A DNA stretch of 40,202 nt from Candidatus Saccharimonadota bacterium (GTDB lineage Bacteria > Patescibacteriota > Saccharimonadia > Saccharimonadales > Saccharimonadaceae), in assembly GCA_017431725.1 (NCBI GenBank), contig JAFRKN010000002.1, forward strand, positions 1 to 40,202, read 5' to 3'. The notes beneath the pieces were generated by a model. It searched no databases. It was not told the DNA's origin and saw nothing but the letters and a program-made list of their open reading frames with translations. How positions within the stretch are numbered: the stretch's first letter is position 1; each line of letters begins with the position of its first letter. This document shows positions 7,271 to 15,347 of the stretch, piece after piece. The position numbers were made by a program, and so were the translations under genes.

Positions 7271-7930
7271 ATGGAACAAAATGCCGATGCTGGAGCATCA
7301 ATGACACCAGTAGCAAAAAATAAGCAAAAAGGTGGAAATGGCCTAAAAATTGCGACTGTGATTACGTGTGTTGTGGCGGTTTGTGGTATCGGGTTTGGCG
7401 TCTACAGTATGATGCAAAGCTCACAAAAGGATAACCAAGTCTCAGATTTACAAAATCAAATTAATACCTTAAATGACGAACTATCTTCAAAAAATAATAG
7501 CTCGACAGACGAAACGACAAGTAGCTCATCTGCCACAAATAACAATTCAAAAGATTATCTTTATATTGGAGAATGGGACGTAAAAATCAAAATCCCAGAC
7601 GGACTTTATATCTATGATTACAAAGTAAAATTGGCTGAAACAACTAATCTTACATGGTACGATAACGCACCGCATATTATCGTATCTGGCTTCACCCAAC
7701 AGCTTACATCTTCGCCGTCTATCCCAGAGGAATGCTATAGTCTTATTATTGCAAGAACTAAGGATCAAACGGATGGAAGTTTGGCAAGTTATGATGGATA
7801 TTCATATTCAATAGGAACTGATGTCCCTTGTCTTGTTGAAACTGGTTACTCTAAAGAAGATGTTGATTTAGGCGGAAAACAATTAATAAAAGAAATGTTT
7901 TCAGATATCAACAACTACTCTAGGATTTAG
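7271..7930 (+). CDS. membrane-anchored extracytoplasmic protein, unknown function
   Basis: The 219-residue protein has a Lys-rich cytoplasmic N-terminus, one membrane helix (about 25-47), a short coiled coil (VSDLQNQINTLNDELSS), a low-complexity Ser/Thr/Asn linker, and a folded C-terminal domain beginning YLYIGEWDVKIKIPDG. Two Cys residues in that domain (in EECYS and VPCLV) could pair outside the cell. Similar single-helix, linker and small-domain proteins are numerous in Saccharibacteria. I do not recognise the domain. Followed by a strong terminator. Confidence 0.8.
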   Translation: MEQNADAGASMTPVAKNKQKGGNGLKIATVITCVVAVCGIGFGVYSMMQSSQKDNQVSDLQNQINTLNDELSSKNNSSTDETTSSSSATNNNSKDYLYIGEWDVKIKIPDGLYIYDYKVKLAETTNLTWYDNAPHIIVSGFTQQLTSSPSIPEECYSLIIARTKDQTDGSLASYDGYSYSIGTDVPCLVETGYSKEDVDLGGKQLIKEMFSDINNYSRI

Positions 7931-7947
7931 TTTTGTATTACTAACTA

Positions 7948-7980
7948 AAAAGCACAGCGGATTTGGTCTACTGTGCTTTT
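7948..7980 (+). terminator. intrinsic terminator after 7271 gene
   Basis: Arms AAAAGCACAG (7948-7957) and CTGTGCTTTT (7971-7980) form a 10-bp stem ending in T residues. The following 140 bases to the tRNA terminator hold nothing recognisable. Confidence 0.8.
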
Positions 7981-8123
7981 ATGCTGTGACCAAATTGTTT
8001 AGGGTATTAACAGGCGATTTTATAGGTGTAAAATGGTAATTTTTGCCCCATTTTTCGTGCAAAATCAGTACAAAATTACATACTAGAATTCGCAAGATAC
8101 TTAACAGGAATTTACTACTAAAA

Positions 8124-8143
8124 AATCGGCCAAAATGCCGATT
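8124..8143 (-). terminator. intrinsic terminator of tRNA-Met
   Basis: A 7-bp stem (AATCGGC/GCCGATT) is followed on the minus strand by a T-run, just downstream of the tRNA. Confidence 0.8.
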
Positions 8144-8154
8144 CATATATAACT

Positions 8155-8231
8155 TGGTGGTACCGGGTGGGATTGAACCACCGACCTCGGGCTTATGAGT
8201 CCCACGCTCTAACCAGCTGAGCTACGGTACC
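8155..8231 (-). tRNA. tRNA-Met (CAU), elongator type
   Basis: A 77-base cloverleaf with encoded CCA, acceptor GGTACCG, anticodon loop CTCATAA and a G1-C72 pair, so not the initiator. A CAU anticodon could also be an Ile2 (lysidine) tRNA; this window holds a separate Ile(UAU) gene, which favours Met. The promoter TTGAAA-N17-TATAAT lies upstream at 8242-8270. Confidence 0.9.
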
Positions 8232-8241
8232 AAGTGGTGTA

Positions 8242-8270
8242 ATTATAACTGATTTTATTGATTTTTTCAA
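8242..8270 (-). promoter_or_regulatory. tRNA-Met promoter
   Basis: On the minus strand, TTGAAA (8265-8270), 17 bases, then TATAAT (8242-8247), ending eleven bases before the tRNA. Confidence 0.75.
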
Positions 8271-8281
8271 GGTAAGAAAAA

Positions 8282-8302
8282 AGCCGAGAGTGATTCTCGG
8301 CT
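8282..8302 (-). terminator. terminator overlapping the stop of the AbrB-like gene
   Basis: An 8-bp stem AGCCGAGA/TCTCGGCT with a 5-base loop is followed by a minus-strand T-run. Confidence 0.85.
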
Positions 8303-8612
8303 AGAGAGTTTTGACTTTGACATAATCAGAACTAAATAATCTGGTTTGTCTTTTTTCCGTATCGTAGATTAAACAAATTTCTTTTTTCTGGAAGTGTCTT
8401 CGGAGTTTTGATGGTATACATAATCGATTTCTGTCGTCTATTTTGCGACGGATGGGGCTTGTATTTTCTTCAGTGACGCATAATTCTCCGTTTGATGAGT
8501 CGAATGAGATACTGACCCATTGAGGAATTTTATTATTGAAGAAATCTGTTAACACTACTCGTCTTTGGCTATCAATTGGTAGCCAATTGATGACTTTAAA
8601 TATGGTTATCAC
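8301..8612 (-). CDS. AbrB/MraZ-like DNA-binding protein
   Basis: About 100 residues with two copies of a swapped-hairpin-like pattern: LPIDSQRRVVLTDFF and later RKIDDRNRLCIPSKLRRHF, as in SpoVT/AbrB or MraZ transcription factors (IDxxGRIxIPxxLR). A duplicated module in one chain is like MraZ, but the size and sequence are divergent. The promoter is good (TTGATT 8661-8666, 17 bases, TATAAT 8638-8643). The start is odd: TAGGAGGTGAT, an unusually long match to the 16S 3' end, abuts the GTG at 8612, leaving no spacing. An ATA codon at 8603 is correctly spaced. No mraW or division genes are adjacent. Confidence 0.7.
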   Translation of the reverse strand: MITIFKVINWLPIDSQRRVVLTDFFNNKIPQWVSISFDSSNGELCVTEENTSPIRRKIDDRNRLCIPSKLRRHFQKKEICLIYDTEKRQTRLFSSDYVKVKTL

Positions 8613-8637
8613 CTCCTACAAAGACCATATTGATTTT

Positions 8638-8666
8638 ATTATAGCATACTTTGATGAAAAAATCAA
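8638..8666 (-). promoter_or_regulatory. promoter of AbrB-like gene
   Basis: On the minus strand, TTGATT, 17 bases, then TATAAT, about 30 bases before the coding region. Confidence 0.75.
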
Positions 8667-8678
8667 GCTTTAGCTTAA

Positions 8679-8718
8679 TTTGGTACACCGGGAGGGATTG
8701 ATAATCCCCGTCCGGTAT
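8679..8718 (-). repeat. tRNA-Arg 3'-end remnant / partial duplication
   Basis: The 21 bases at 8680-8700 repeat the 3' end (CCA, acceptor and part of the T arm) of the tRNA-Arg at 8765. Sequence then diverges but still folds into a hairpin (ACCGG...CCGGT outside, GGGATT...AATCCC inside). Either a decayed tandem tRNA or an attachment-site-like duplication. Confidence 0.6.
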
Positions 8719-8733
8719 TTCAAATAACAAAAA

Positions 8734-8753
8734 AATAAGAGTAAACTCTTATT
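8734..8753 (-). terminator. terminator of the tRNA-Arg pair
   Basis: A 9-bp stem (AATAAGAGT/ACTCTTATT) is followed on the minus strand by a T-run. Confidence 0.85.
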
Positions 8754-8764
8754 TTTCCGTTATT

Positions 8765-8841
8765 TGGTACACCGGGAGGGATTCGAACCCACGACCCCTT
8801 GTTCCGAAGACAAGTGCTCTAATCCACTGAGCTACCGGTGC
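8765..8841 (-). tRNA. tRNA-Arg (UCG)
   Basis: A 77-base cloverleaf, anticodon loop CTTCGGA, encoded CCA, and a G1-U72 wobble at the acceptor end. Confidence 0.93.
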
Positions 8842-8849
8842 GTGTCTTT

Positions 8850-8926
8850 TGGTACACCCAGGAGGATTTGAACCTCTAACCTTCAGCTCCGGAAGCTGAC
8901 GCTCTATCCAGTTGAGCTATGGGTGC
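8850..8926 (-). tRNA. tRNA-Arg (CCG)
   Basis: A 77-base cloverleaf, anticodon loop TTCCGGA, encoded CCA. Lies eight bases upstream of tRNA-Arg(UCG), so probably one transcript; a minus-strand TATAAT is seen near 8935. Confidence 0.93.
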
Positions 8927-9002
8927 GTAGGGATATTATACCACTTTCTCTGTTAAAATTAAAGCCTATACGGAATAAAGAGGTTGAAGTTTATAGCGCG
9001 GT

Positions 9003-10466
9003 GTGTTAAAAGAAGGCATGCTGGGATTTTTAGGGAGAGAGATTCATCAATCATGGTTGGTAGTTTTTTTGTGTATAGGAATTTTGGTGGGAACGGTTTT
9101 GGGATTAATTTTTCGGATTAATTTTTTTGGAGCGAGTGGATGGATTTTAGTGATAAGTTTAGGGTTAATTGTGATTTATTTTGAACCGAAGATGATATTT
9201 ATTGGAGTTGTTTTGATGTTGGGGATGATTTTGGCGTTTTTTCGAACGGCTTTGGAACTAAATGGGGAAGATTATATTCGGCAATTTTATGGAAAAACTA
9301 TTTTAGTAACAGGAATAATTAGTGGGGATCCAGAGACGGATGAAAAAGAGACAAAATTTAAGTTGGTGGATTTGGAGTTTGGTGAAGAAAAGGTCAGAAA
9401 TAGAGGGAATTTTTATGTTTCTGAATATAAGAACGAAAAGCTGGCGAGAGGAGATAAAATTGTGTTGTCCGGAAAATTGACAGAAGGGTTTGGAACATAC
9501 GTGGGCTACATGTATAAACCGAAGATTATAGCGTGGGAACGACCGGAGCCAGGTGATTTGGTTTTGAAAATTAGGAATTGGTTTGCGGCAAAAATTTTGC
9601 GTTTGGTTCCAGAGCCGCAAGCGAATTTGGGTTTGTCATACCTTTTGGGTATGAAAGCTGGATTGCCAGAGGATTTGGATGAAAATTTGCGGATGATTGG
9701 ACTAGTACATATTGTAGTGGCAAGCGGAGCACATCTTTCTATATTGGTGGAAATTGCGAGAAAAATTTTTGGGAGATTATCGCGTTTTTCTGGACTTTTA
9801 TTTTCACTTTTATTTGTGATATTTTTTATGGCGATGGTGGGATGGACACCGTCGATTTTAAGAGCGGGGGTAATGTCTATTTTGACTTTGCTGGCTTGGT
9901 ATGTAGGAAGAAAATTTGCCGCATGGCGGATAATTTTGATAGTGGCGGCGTTTACTTTGTTATTAAGTCCAATGTTTATCTTTAATTTGGGATGGTTACT
10001 TTCTTTTGCATCGTTTTCTGGAATTATGATTTTAGGACCGAGATGGACGAGATTTTTCTATGGAGAGAAAAAACCAGGATTTGTTGCGGAAACTGTGATA
10101 ACTACAATTGCGGCGACGATGATGACCTTACCGATAGTTTTATATTTTTATGGGACGATGTCTTTGGTAGCGGTGATTGCGAACTTATTAATTTTGCCAA
10201 CGTTGCCTTACGCGATGGGATTAGTATTTTTGACTGGGGTGTTCGCAGGAATTCCGGGTATTGAAATGGTAATTTCATTTTTGGCGACAAAATTATTGGA
10301 TTTTCATATTATGGTAGTGAATTTTTTTGGTGGAATGAAAAGTTTTATGGTAAAAATAGAACCTAATCAAATTTTGGTATTTTTAATTTATATAATAGTG
10401 TTGGCCCCATTATTGATTGGACTAATAAGAAGAAAAATGCTAAAATCAAGAGAAGTTAGATATTAA
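9003..10466 (+). CDS. comEC: ComEC/Rec2 family DNA-uptake channel, membrane part only
   Basis: The 487-residue polytopic membrane protein has an N-terminal pair of helices, a soluble DUF4131-like beta region (about 95-175), then the competence domain with many helices. LSYLLGMKAGLP, HIVVASGAHLSIL and GWTPSILRAGVMS match conserved ComEC positions. The C-terminal metallo-beta-lactamase-like nuclease domain of longer ComEC proteins is absent. The role would be passage of single-stranded DNA through the cytoplasmic membrane, with the pilus genes as plausible partners. The start is uncertain: GTG 9003 or ATG 9018; neither has an ideal ribosome site. Confidence 0.88.
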   Translation: MLKEGMLGFLGREIHQSWLVVFLCIGILVGTVLGLIFRINFFGASGWILVISLGLIVIYFEPKMIFIGVVLMLGMILAFFRTALELNGEDYIRQFYGKTILVTGIISGDPETDEKETKFKLVDLEFGEEKVRNRGNFYVSEYKNEKLARGDKIVLSGKLTEGFGTYVGYMYKPKIIAWERPEPGDLVLKIRNWFAAKILRLVPEPQANLGLSYLLGMKAGLPEDLDENLRMIGLVHIVVASGAHLSILVEIARKIFGRLSRFSGLLFSLLFVIFFMAMVGWTPSILRAGVMSILTLLAWYVGRKFAAWRIILIVAAFTLLLSPMFIFNLGWLLSFASFSGIMILGPRWTRFFYGEKKPGFVAETVITTIAATMMTLPIVLYFYGTMSLVAVIANLLILPTLPYAMGLVFLTGVFAGIPGIEMVISFLATKLLDFHIMVVNFFGGMKSFMVKIEPNQILVFLIYIIVLAPLLIGLIRRKMLKSREVRY

Positions 10467-10485
10467 ATTTTGATGGGAGAAAAAT

Positions 10486-11187
10486 ATGTCTGGACATAGT
10501 AAATGGGCAACGACGAAAAGACAAAAAGCAGTGGTCGACGCAAAGAGAGGAGCACTTTTTACAAAAATTGGTAATCAGATTGCAATAGCAGCGCGAGCGG
10601 GGACGGATCCAGCAATGAATCCGAGTTTGGCAATGGTGCTAGAGAAAGCACGTTTGGCTAATATGCCGAAAGCGAATATTGAAAGAGCGATTCAACGGGT
10701 AGCGGATAAATCGGCGGCGGTGTTGATAGAGGAAATTTATGAAGCTTATGGACCGGGTGGAGTCGGGATTGTAATTGAAGTGGCGACGGATAATAAAAAT
10801 CGGACGATGCCTGAGGTGAGGCATACTTTGGATAAAAATGGTGGTCGGATGGCAGAACCTGGTTCGGTGATGTTTCAGTTTAAGAGAAAAGGAGTGATTG
10901 AAATTTCTGAGAAAGGTGAAGAGGCCTTGATGGCGGCGCTTGAAGCAGGGGCGGAGGATGCAACTGAGGAGGATGAGGGGATTGTAATTTATACAGAAGC
11001 TGCGGATTTAATGAAAGTCAAAAAGGCATTAGATGAAGCTGGCATGACGGTGACAAGCGCAGAATTGCAATATGTGCCGACGAGTTATGTGCCGGTTGAG
11101 GGGGAGAATGCGGAGAAGTTGGAAAAATTATTAGCGGCAATTGATGATTTAGACGACGTAACGAATGTTCATACGAATGCAGAATAA
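10486..11187 (+). CDS. yebC: YebC/TACO1 family protein
   Basis: The 233-residue protein opens with MSGHSKWATTKRQKAVVDAKR, diagnostic of YebC, and continues with LFTKIGNQI, the GPGGVGI segment, and an acidic middle. The family was annotated as transcriptional regulator (PmpR); more recent work on family members points to relief of ribosome stalling in translation. GGGAG lies before the ATG. It starts 19 bases after comEC and probably shares its transcript; a terminator follows. Confidence 0.95.
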   Translation: MSGHSKWATTKRQKAVVDAKRGALFTKIGNQIAIAARAGTDPAMNPSLAMVLEKARLANMPKANIERAIQRVADKSAAVLIEEIYEAYGPGGVGIVIEVATDNKNRTMPEVRHTLDKNGGRMAEPGSVMFQFKRKGVIEISEKGEEALMAALEAGAEDATEEDEGIVIYTEAADLMKVKKALDEAGMTVTSAELQYVPTSYVPVEGENAEKLEKLLAAIDDLDDVTNVHTNAE

Positions 11188-11189
11188 AA

Positions 11190-11210
11190 AATAAGCCCTT
11201 TGGGCTTATT
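11190..11210. terminator. bidirectional terminator between yebC and the small basic gene
   Basis: AATAAGCCC and GGGCTTATT pair over 9 bp with a 3-base loop, with A-run before and T-run after, so it serves both converging genes. Confidence 0.88.
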
Positions 11211-11211
11211 T

Positions 11212-11316
11212 TTAGCGACCATTTTTGAGACGAGGATGTTTACGCTTGTCGCTGTGCTTGTGATTATTATTGCGATTTTGTTTAGAAACTACTTTCATTT
11301 TACATTTTCTTGCCAT
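11212..11316 (-). CDS. 34-residue very basic protein
   Basis: The minus strand encodes MARKCKMKVVSKQNRNNNHK..., ending LKNGR, rich in Lys, Arg, His and Asn. Support for its being real: TATAAT ends six bases before the ATG (the leaderless pattern of this genome), and a shared terminator touches its stop. MARKC at the start and NNN.H...KR...P.L in the second half loosely recall ribosomal protein bL28, but it is far too short. A ribosome-associated or nucleic-acid-binding micro-protein is a reasonable guess only. Confidence 0.65.
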   Translation of the reverse strand: MARKCKMKVVSKQNRNNNHKHSDKRKHPRLKNGR

Positions 11317-11337
11317 GTGTATATTATATCATAAAAA

Positions 11338-11423
11338 TGGCGGAAAGGACAGGATTCGAACCTGCGGAGCTTTCACTCTCTGGTTTTCAAGACCAGTGCC
11401 ATCAACCACTCGGCCACCTTTCC
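11338..11423 (-). tRNA. tRNA-Ser (UGA)
   Basis: An 86-base class II tRNA with a long variable arm, anticodon loop CTTGAAA, acceptor GGAAAGG/CCTTTCC and encoded CCA. Confidence 0.94.
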
Positions 11424-11446
11424 GTTTTTATATTTTAGCATATTTT

Positions 11447-12910
11447 TTAGGTGATGTCGATTTCGGTGCCACAGGTAGCGTTGATGCCAAGATTGTTTAA
11501 AACAATCATTTCGTCATCGATGATCATGTGGGTAGAATGGAATTCGCACTCTTTTAGTTTGTCAAGATTTTCCAGAGCTTTTTTAGCAACTGGGTTAGTG
11601 GTAGAGCAGATAGAAAGAGCAATTAAGACTTCGCCTAAATTTAAATTTTCTTCTTTAAAATTGGAAGTTTTGTCTTTTATTTTGATAATGGGTTCTAAAA
11701 CAGCAGGAGCGATTAGGTCGACTTCGTCAGGGATTTTGCTAATAGTTTTTAGGGCATTAAGAATAGTACTAGAAATTGGTGAAAGACAGTCAGTCTTACG
11801 ACCGACGATATATTTTTTGCCAATATTGATACAGGCACTGGGGAGATTGCCAGATTTGAGGCGTTTTTCTTCAGCTTTTTCAACGACAAGACGATCTTTT
11901 TCAGAAATATTTAATTCATTCATAAGTAATTTAATACGTTTAGGGACGTCTGGTAAAACGAGACCTTTTTTAAAGTCAGCAAGAGCGCGGTAATAGCGAC
12001 GAACGATTTCGTCTTTAGCAGCTTTTTGAATGGCTTTATCATCTGTGATACATTGGCCGATGACATTGACGCCCATATCAGTAGGAGAATGATAAATAAT
12101 TTTGCTGGTAATACGAAGTAAAATTTCTTTTAAAACTGGAAAAGTTTCGAGATCGCGATTATAATTAACGGCTTTGATGCCATATTTATCGAGATGAAAA
12201 TGATCAATCATGTTGACGTCGCCGAGATCGGCGGTAGCGGCCTCGTAGGCAATATTAACGGGGTGTTTTAGTGGTAATGACCAAACGGGAAAAGTTTCGA
12301 ATTTGGCGTAGCCGGCATTGACTCCGTGTTTGTATTCATGATAAAGCTGAGATAGAGAGGTAGCCAATTTGCCGGAACAGGGTCCAGGGGCGGAAACGAT
12401 GACGAGGGGACGGGAGGTTTTGATATAAGGATTAGCGCCATAACCTTCGTCGGAAACGATAGTTGCAACATCTGTAGGATAACCTTTGGTAAAGGTATGA
12501 AAATAAATTTTGACGTGATAATCTTCGAGTTTGCGAGCAAAATCAAGAGCTTTTTTCTGGCCGTCGAAAAGAGTGATGACTACGGAGCTGACATAAAGAT
12601 TTTTAGCGCGAAGAAATTCGATTAAACGGATGACTTCAGTTTCGTAAGAGATAAGATGATCGGCACGAATTTTAGATTTTTCAATGGCATTAGCGTTGAT
12701 ACATAAAATAATTTCGGCGTCATCTTTGAATTCTTGGAGAAGCTTAATTTTGAGATCAGGAAGGAAGCCAGGTAGGGTGCGAGCAGCGTGCTGATCGTCG
12801 ATTAACTTGCCGCCAAATTCGAGATAAAGTTTATCGAACATTTTGATGCGAGCACTAATTTTCTTTTTTTGAATTTTTAAATATTTTTCGGCATCAAAGC
12901 ACTTTTTCAA
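11447..12910 (-). CDS. DUF1846 / UPF0371 family protein
   Basis: The 487-residue protein matches this family throughout from memory: KLYLEFGGKL, ARTLPGF, DAEIILCINA, KIRADHLISYE, KGYPTDVATIVSDEGYGANP, APGPCSGKLATSLSQLYHEY and PTDMGVN. The family is cytoplasmic and structurally known, but its biochemical role is not established to my knowledge; the glycine-rich GPCSGK segment suggests nucleotide or phosphate binding. The start is TTG at 12910 with GGAG a few bases upstream and TATAAT boxes further up. It stands alone downstream of the Clp-like gene, with a 52-base gap. Confidence 0.93.
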   Translation of the reverse strand: MKKCFDAEKYLKIQKKKISARIKMFDKLYLEFGGKLIDDQHAARTLPGFLPDLKIKLLQEFKDDAEIILCINANAIEKSKIRADHLISYETEVIRLIEFLRAKNLYVSSVVITLFDGQKKALDFARKLEDYHVKIYFHTFTKGYPTDVATIVSDEGYGANPYIKTSRPLVIVSAPGPCSGKLATSLSQLYHEYKHGVNAGYAKFETFPVWSLPLKHPVNIAYEAATADLGDVNMIDHFHLDKYGIKAVNYNRDLETFPVLKEILLRITSKIIYHSPTDMGVNVIGQCITDDKAIQKAAKDEIVRRYYRALADFKKGLVLPDVPKRIKLLMNELNISEKDRLVVEKAEEKRLKSGNLPSACINIGKKYIVGRKTDCLSPISSTILNALKTISKIPDEVDLIAPAVLEPIIKIKDKTSNFKEENLNLGEVLIALSICSTTNPVAKKALENLDKLKECEFHSTHMIIDDEMIVLNNLGINATCGTEIDIT

Positions 12911-12962
12911 AACGATCTCCTTTTATAATGTATATATTATATACCAAAAATATTTGATGGGT

Positions 12963-15347
12963 CTAGTCAATATTAATTTCGGATGGAGTGATAGTAAGAG
13001 TTGAGCCAGGTGTGGCGGCACCAGAAAGAATAGCGGCAGCGACGATATTTTCGACAGTTTTTTGGACCATGCGGCGCATGGGTCGGGCGCCCATTTTAGG
13101 ATCGTAACCTTTGTCAATTAAAATTTGTTTGGCTTCGGGGCTCACGGTGACGGAAATTTTTTGTGGCTCTAAAGTTTTATTAGTGGAAAGGATAATAAGG
13201 TCGAGAATTTTAATTAAATCTTCTTTTGATAAAGGTTTGAATAAACAGATTTCATCGAAACGGTTTAAAAATTCTGGTTTAAATTCGTTGGAGCTAATTA
13301 AATTTTCGATGAGCTCTTCTTTAAAATCTTCGATTTTAGCACCAGAAGCAATTTTTTCGCGGATAGCATTGGCGCCGGCGTTTGAGGTTGCAATAATAAT
13401 GGCATCGCGGAAACTGACTTCACGATTTTTTTCGTCGCGTAAAATACCTTCGTCTAGGACTTGAAGTAGAGTGGTTAGAACGGAAGAATGGGCTTTTTCA
13501 ATTTCATCTAGAAGGACGACGGCAAAAGGTTGTTTCATGACTTGGGCAGTTAAGCTTAAGCTATCAGAAGCACCATCTTTAATAAGACGAGAAACGTCGG
13601 AAGAAGAGACGAACTCATTCATATCGAGGCGAATAATATTTTTTTCGCCGTTAAAATAGACTTCGGAAAGAGTTTTAGCAAGTTCAGTTTTGCCAACACC
13701 AGTTGGGCCTAAGAAGAGAAAAGTACCAATAGGGCGATTTTGATTTTTGACACCGGCGCCAGCGCGACGGAGGGCATTAGAAATAGCAGAGACAGCCTCT
13801 TTTTGATCAACCATGCGTTCGTGAATCAAGGTTTCTAGATTAAGAAGTTTTTCACGTTCTTCGGTGTTTTCGGCGATTTTAACTTTGACGCCGTAAGATT
13901 TTTCGACAGCGGTTTGGACGGAAGTTTCGGTGACTAAGCCTCCATTGGCGTAGGTGGCGGCTGATTCAAGTAGGAGCTTGGCTTTGCCAGGCATTTCGAT
14001 ATCATGAATATATTGTTCACTGAGGCGATAAGCTTCAGTGAGGGATTTATAGGTGTAAATTACATTTTTTTGATATTCGAAATAGGGAACTTGGTCCATT
14101 AAAATTTTAAGAGTTTCTTCGCGATTTGTAGGATTGACAACTATTTTATTAAGAGCATTACTGAGAGCGGGGTTTTTGGCGGAAATTTCAAGGAATTTTT
14201 GATCATCCATGATGAGGATTATGCGGATACGCCCAGCTTCTAAGACAGGAACGAGAAGATTTGCGATGTCAACTGAACCGGGACCCTCTTCAAAGAAGAG
14301 GTGAGCGTTATCGAGACAAAGGATAATATTTTTGGCAGAATAAATTTCGTTAAGAATTTTGATAATATAATATTCAATTTCGCCGGGATTTTTTGCGGCA
14401 GAAATGAGGCTAGGAGCATCTAGAGAATAAATTTGGCGGTATTTTAGACTATTAGGAATTTTTGAATCGCCATTTAATAAAGTTTCGGCAAAGGAATTCA
14501 CAAGCGTCGAACGACCAGAACCGTAGGCGCCGATGAGAGCAACATTTTGGCGACCAGCGTGAGTGAAAGTGTGAATAATTTTTTTGATGATTTCTACATT
14601 TTCGGCTTGTTGGATGCGATTACTTGAACCAAAATAACGATTGGAAAGATTAATGGCGAAACGTTGGAGTGTTGGGGTGAAACCAAAAGCGAAATCACGA
14701 GCGATGCCACCAGAGCGAATAGATTTTTTGTTGTTCTTAACAACTCCATTTAAATAGTTATACCAGATAATGCCTTGATATAAGTCAGAAATGTTTAATT
14801 TGAGTTGGTTTAAAAGCTGTTCGTAGTTAGGAAGATTTTCAATTATGGCAACAACAAGTACGGCGCCAGTAATTTTTTCGGAATTGGTTTTTTCACGAAT
14901 TTTTTTGGCGGAATGATAAATTGGCTCAGTTGAGGAAGGAAGATAATTAGAAATTTGTGTAAAGAAAGAAAGCGATAGTTCGAAACGAGCCATAATAAAT
15001 AAACTACTTTTGGATTTAGAAAGAATTTTAATTAAGTCTTGAGGGGTGAAGTTTTTGTCTAATATGAGAAGGAGATCTTCGGAAAGAAGATCGGTAAAAT
15101 CGCTAGTTTTACCGATAGGAATTTCGGCGAGGGCATTTTTAATCCAAAAGATTAGCATGAGAGGAATGACGGAAAAACCGATGAGGGTCCAACCAATAGG
15201 CTCTTTAAAATATAGAAAGGCGATGCCGCCAACGAGAAGGGCGATAGAAATAATAAAATTGAGGAGAATGACGGGAGGATTGTTGAGGCTTTTCTTCTGA
15301 AAGGCATTTTTAATGCGAGGATTTTTAGGATCGAAAGAATCGTTCAT
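12963..15347 (-). CDS. membrane-anchored ClpC/ClpB-like double AAA+ ATPase
   Basis: The 794-residue protein has two N-terminal membrane helices (about 25-47 and 50-70), a helical region, then two AAA+ modules. The first has GAYGSGRST (272-280), with Arg in place of the Walker A Lys, and LCLDNAHLF as Walker B. The second has GPTGVGKT (about 546-553), DEIEKAH, and ATSNAGA. The C-terminus matches the Clp D2-small domain (KGYDPKMGARPMRRMVQ). Clp unfoldases normally lack membrane helices, so this looks like a lineage-specific membrane unfoldase. No ClpP-binding loop was identified. It overlaps the upstream membrane gene by ATGA, suggesting a two-protein unit. Confidence 0.88.
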   Translation of the reverse strand: MNDSFDPKNPRIKNAFQKKSLNNPPVILLNFIISIALLVGGIAFLYFKEPIGWTLIGFSVIPLMLIFWIKNALAEIPIGKTSDFTDLLSEDLLLILDKNFTPQDLIKILSKSKSSLFIMARFELSLSFFTQISNYLPSSTEPIYHSAKKIREKTNSEKITGAVLVVAIIENLPNYEQLLNQLKLNISDLYQGIIWYNYLNGVVKNNKKSIRSGGIARDFAFGFTPTLQRFAINLSNRYFGSSNRIQQAENVEIIKKIIHTFTHAGRQNVALIGAYGSGRSTLVNSFAETLLNGDSKIPNSLKYRQIYSLDAPSLISAAKNPGEIEYYIIKILNEIYSAKNIILCLDNAHLFFEEGPGSVDIANLLVPVLEAGRIRIILIMDDQKFLEISAKNPALSNALNKIVVNPTNREETLKILMDQVPYFEYQKNVIYTYKSLTEAYRLSEQYIHDIEMPGKAKLLLESAATYANGGLVTETSVQTAVEKSYGVKVKIAENTEEREKLLNLETLIHERMVDQKEAVSAISNALRRAGAGVKNQNRPIGTFLFLGPTGVGKTELAKTLSEVYFNGEKNIIRLDMNEFVSSSDVSRLIKDGASDSLSLTAQVMKQPFAVVLLDEIEKAHSSVLTTLLQVLDEGILRDEKNREVSFRDAIIIATSNAGANAIREKIASGAKIEDFKEELIENLISSNEFKPEFLNRFDEICLFKPLSKEDLIKILDLIILSTNKTLEPQKISVTVSPEAKQILIDKGYDPKMGARPMRRMVQKTVENIVAAAILSGAATPGSTLTITPSEINID

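Noticed and set aside
11270-11500. A plus-strand open frame across tRNA-Ser
   Set aside because: It is antisense to a tRNA and to the DUF1846 gene end.
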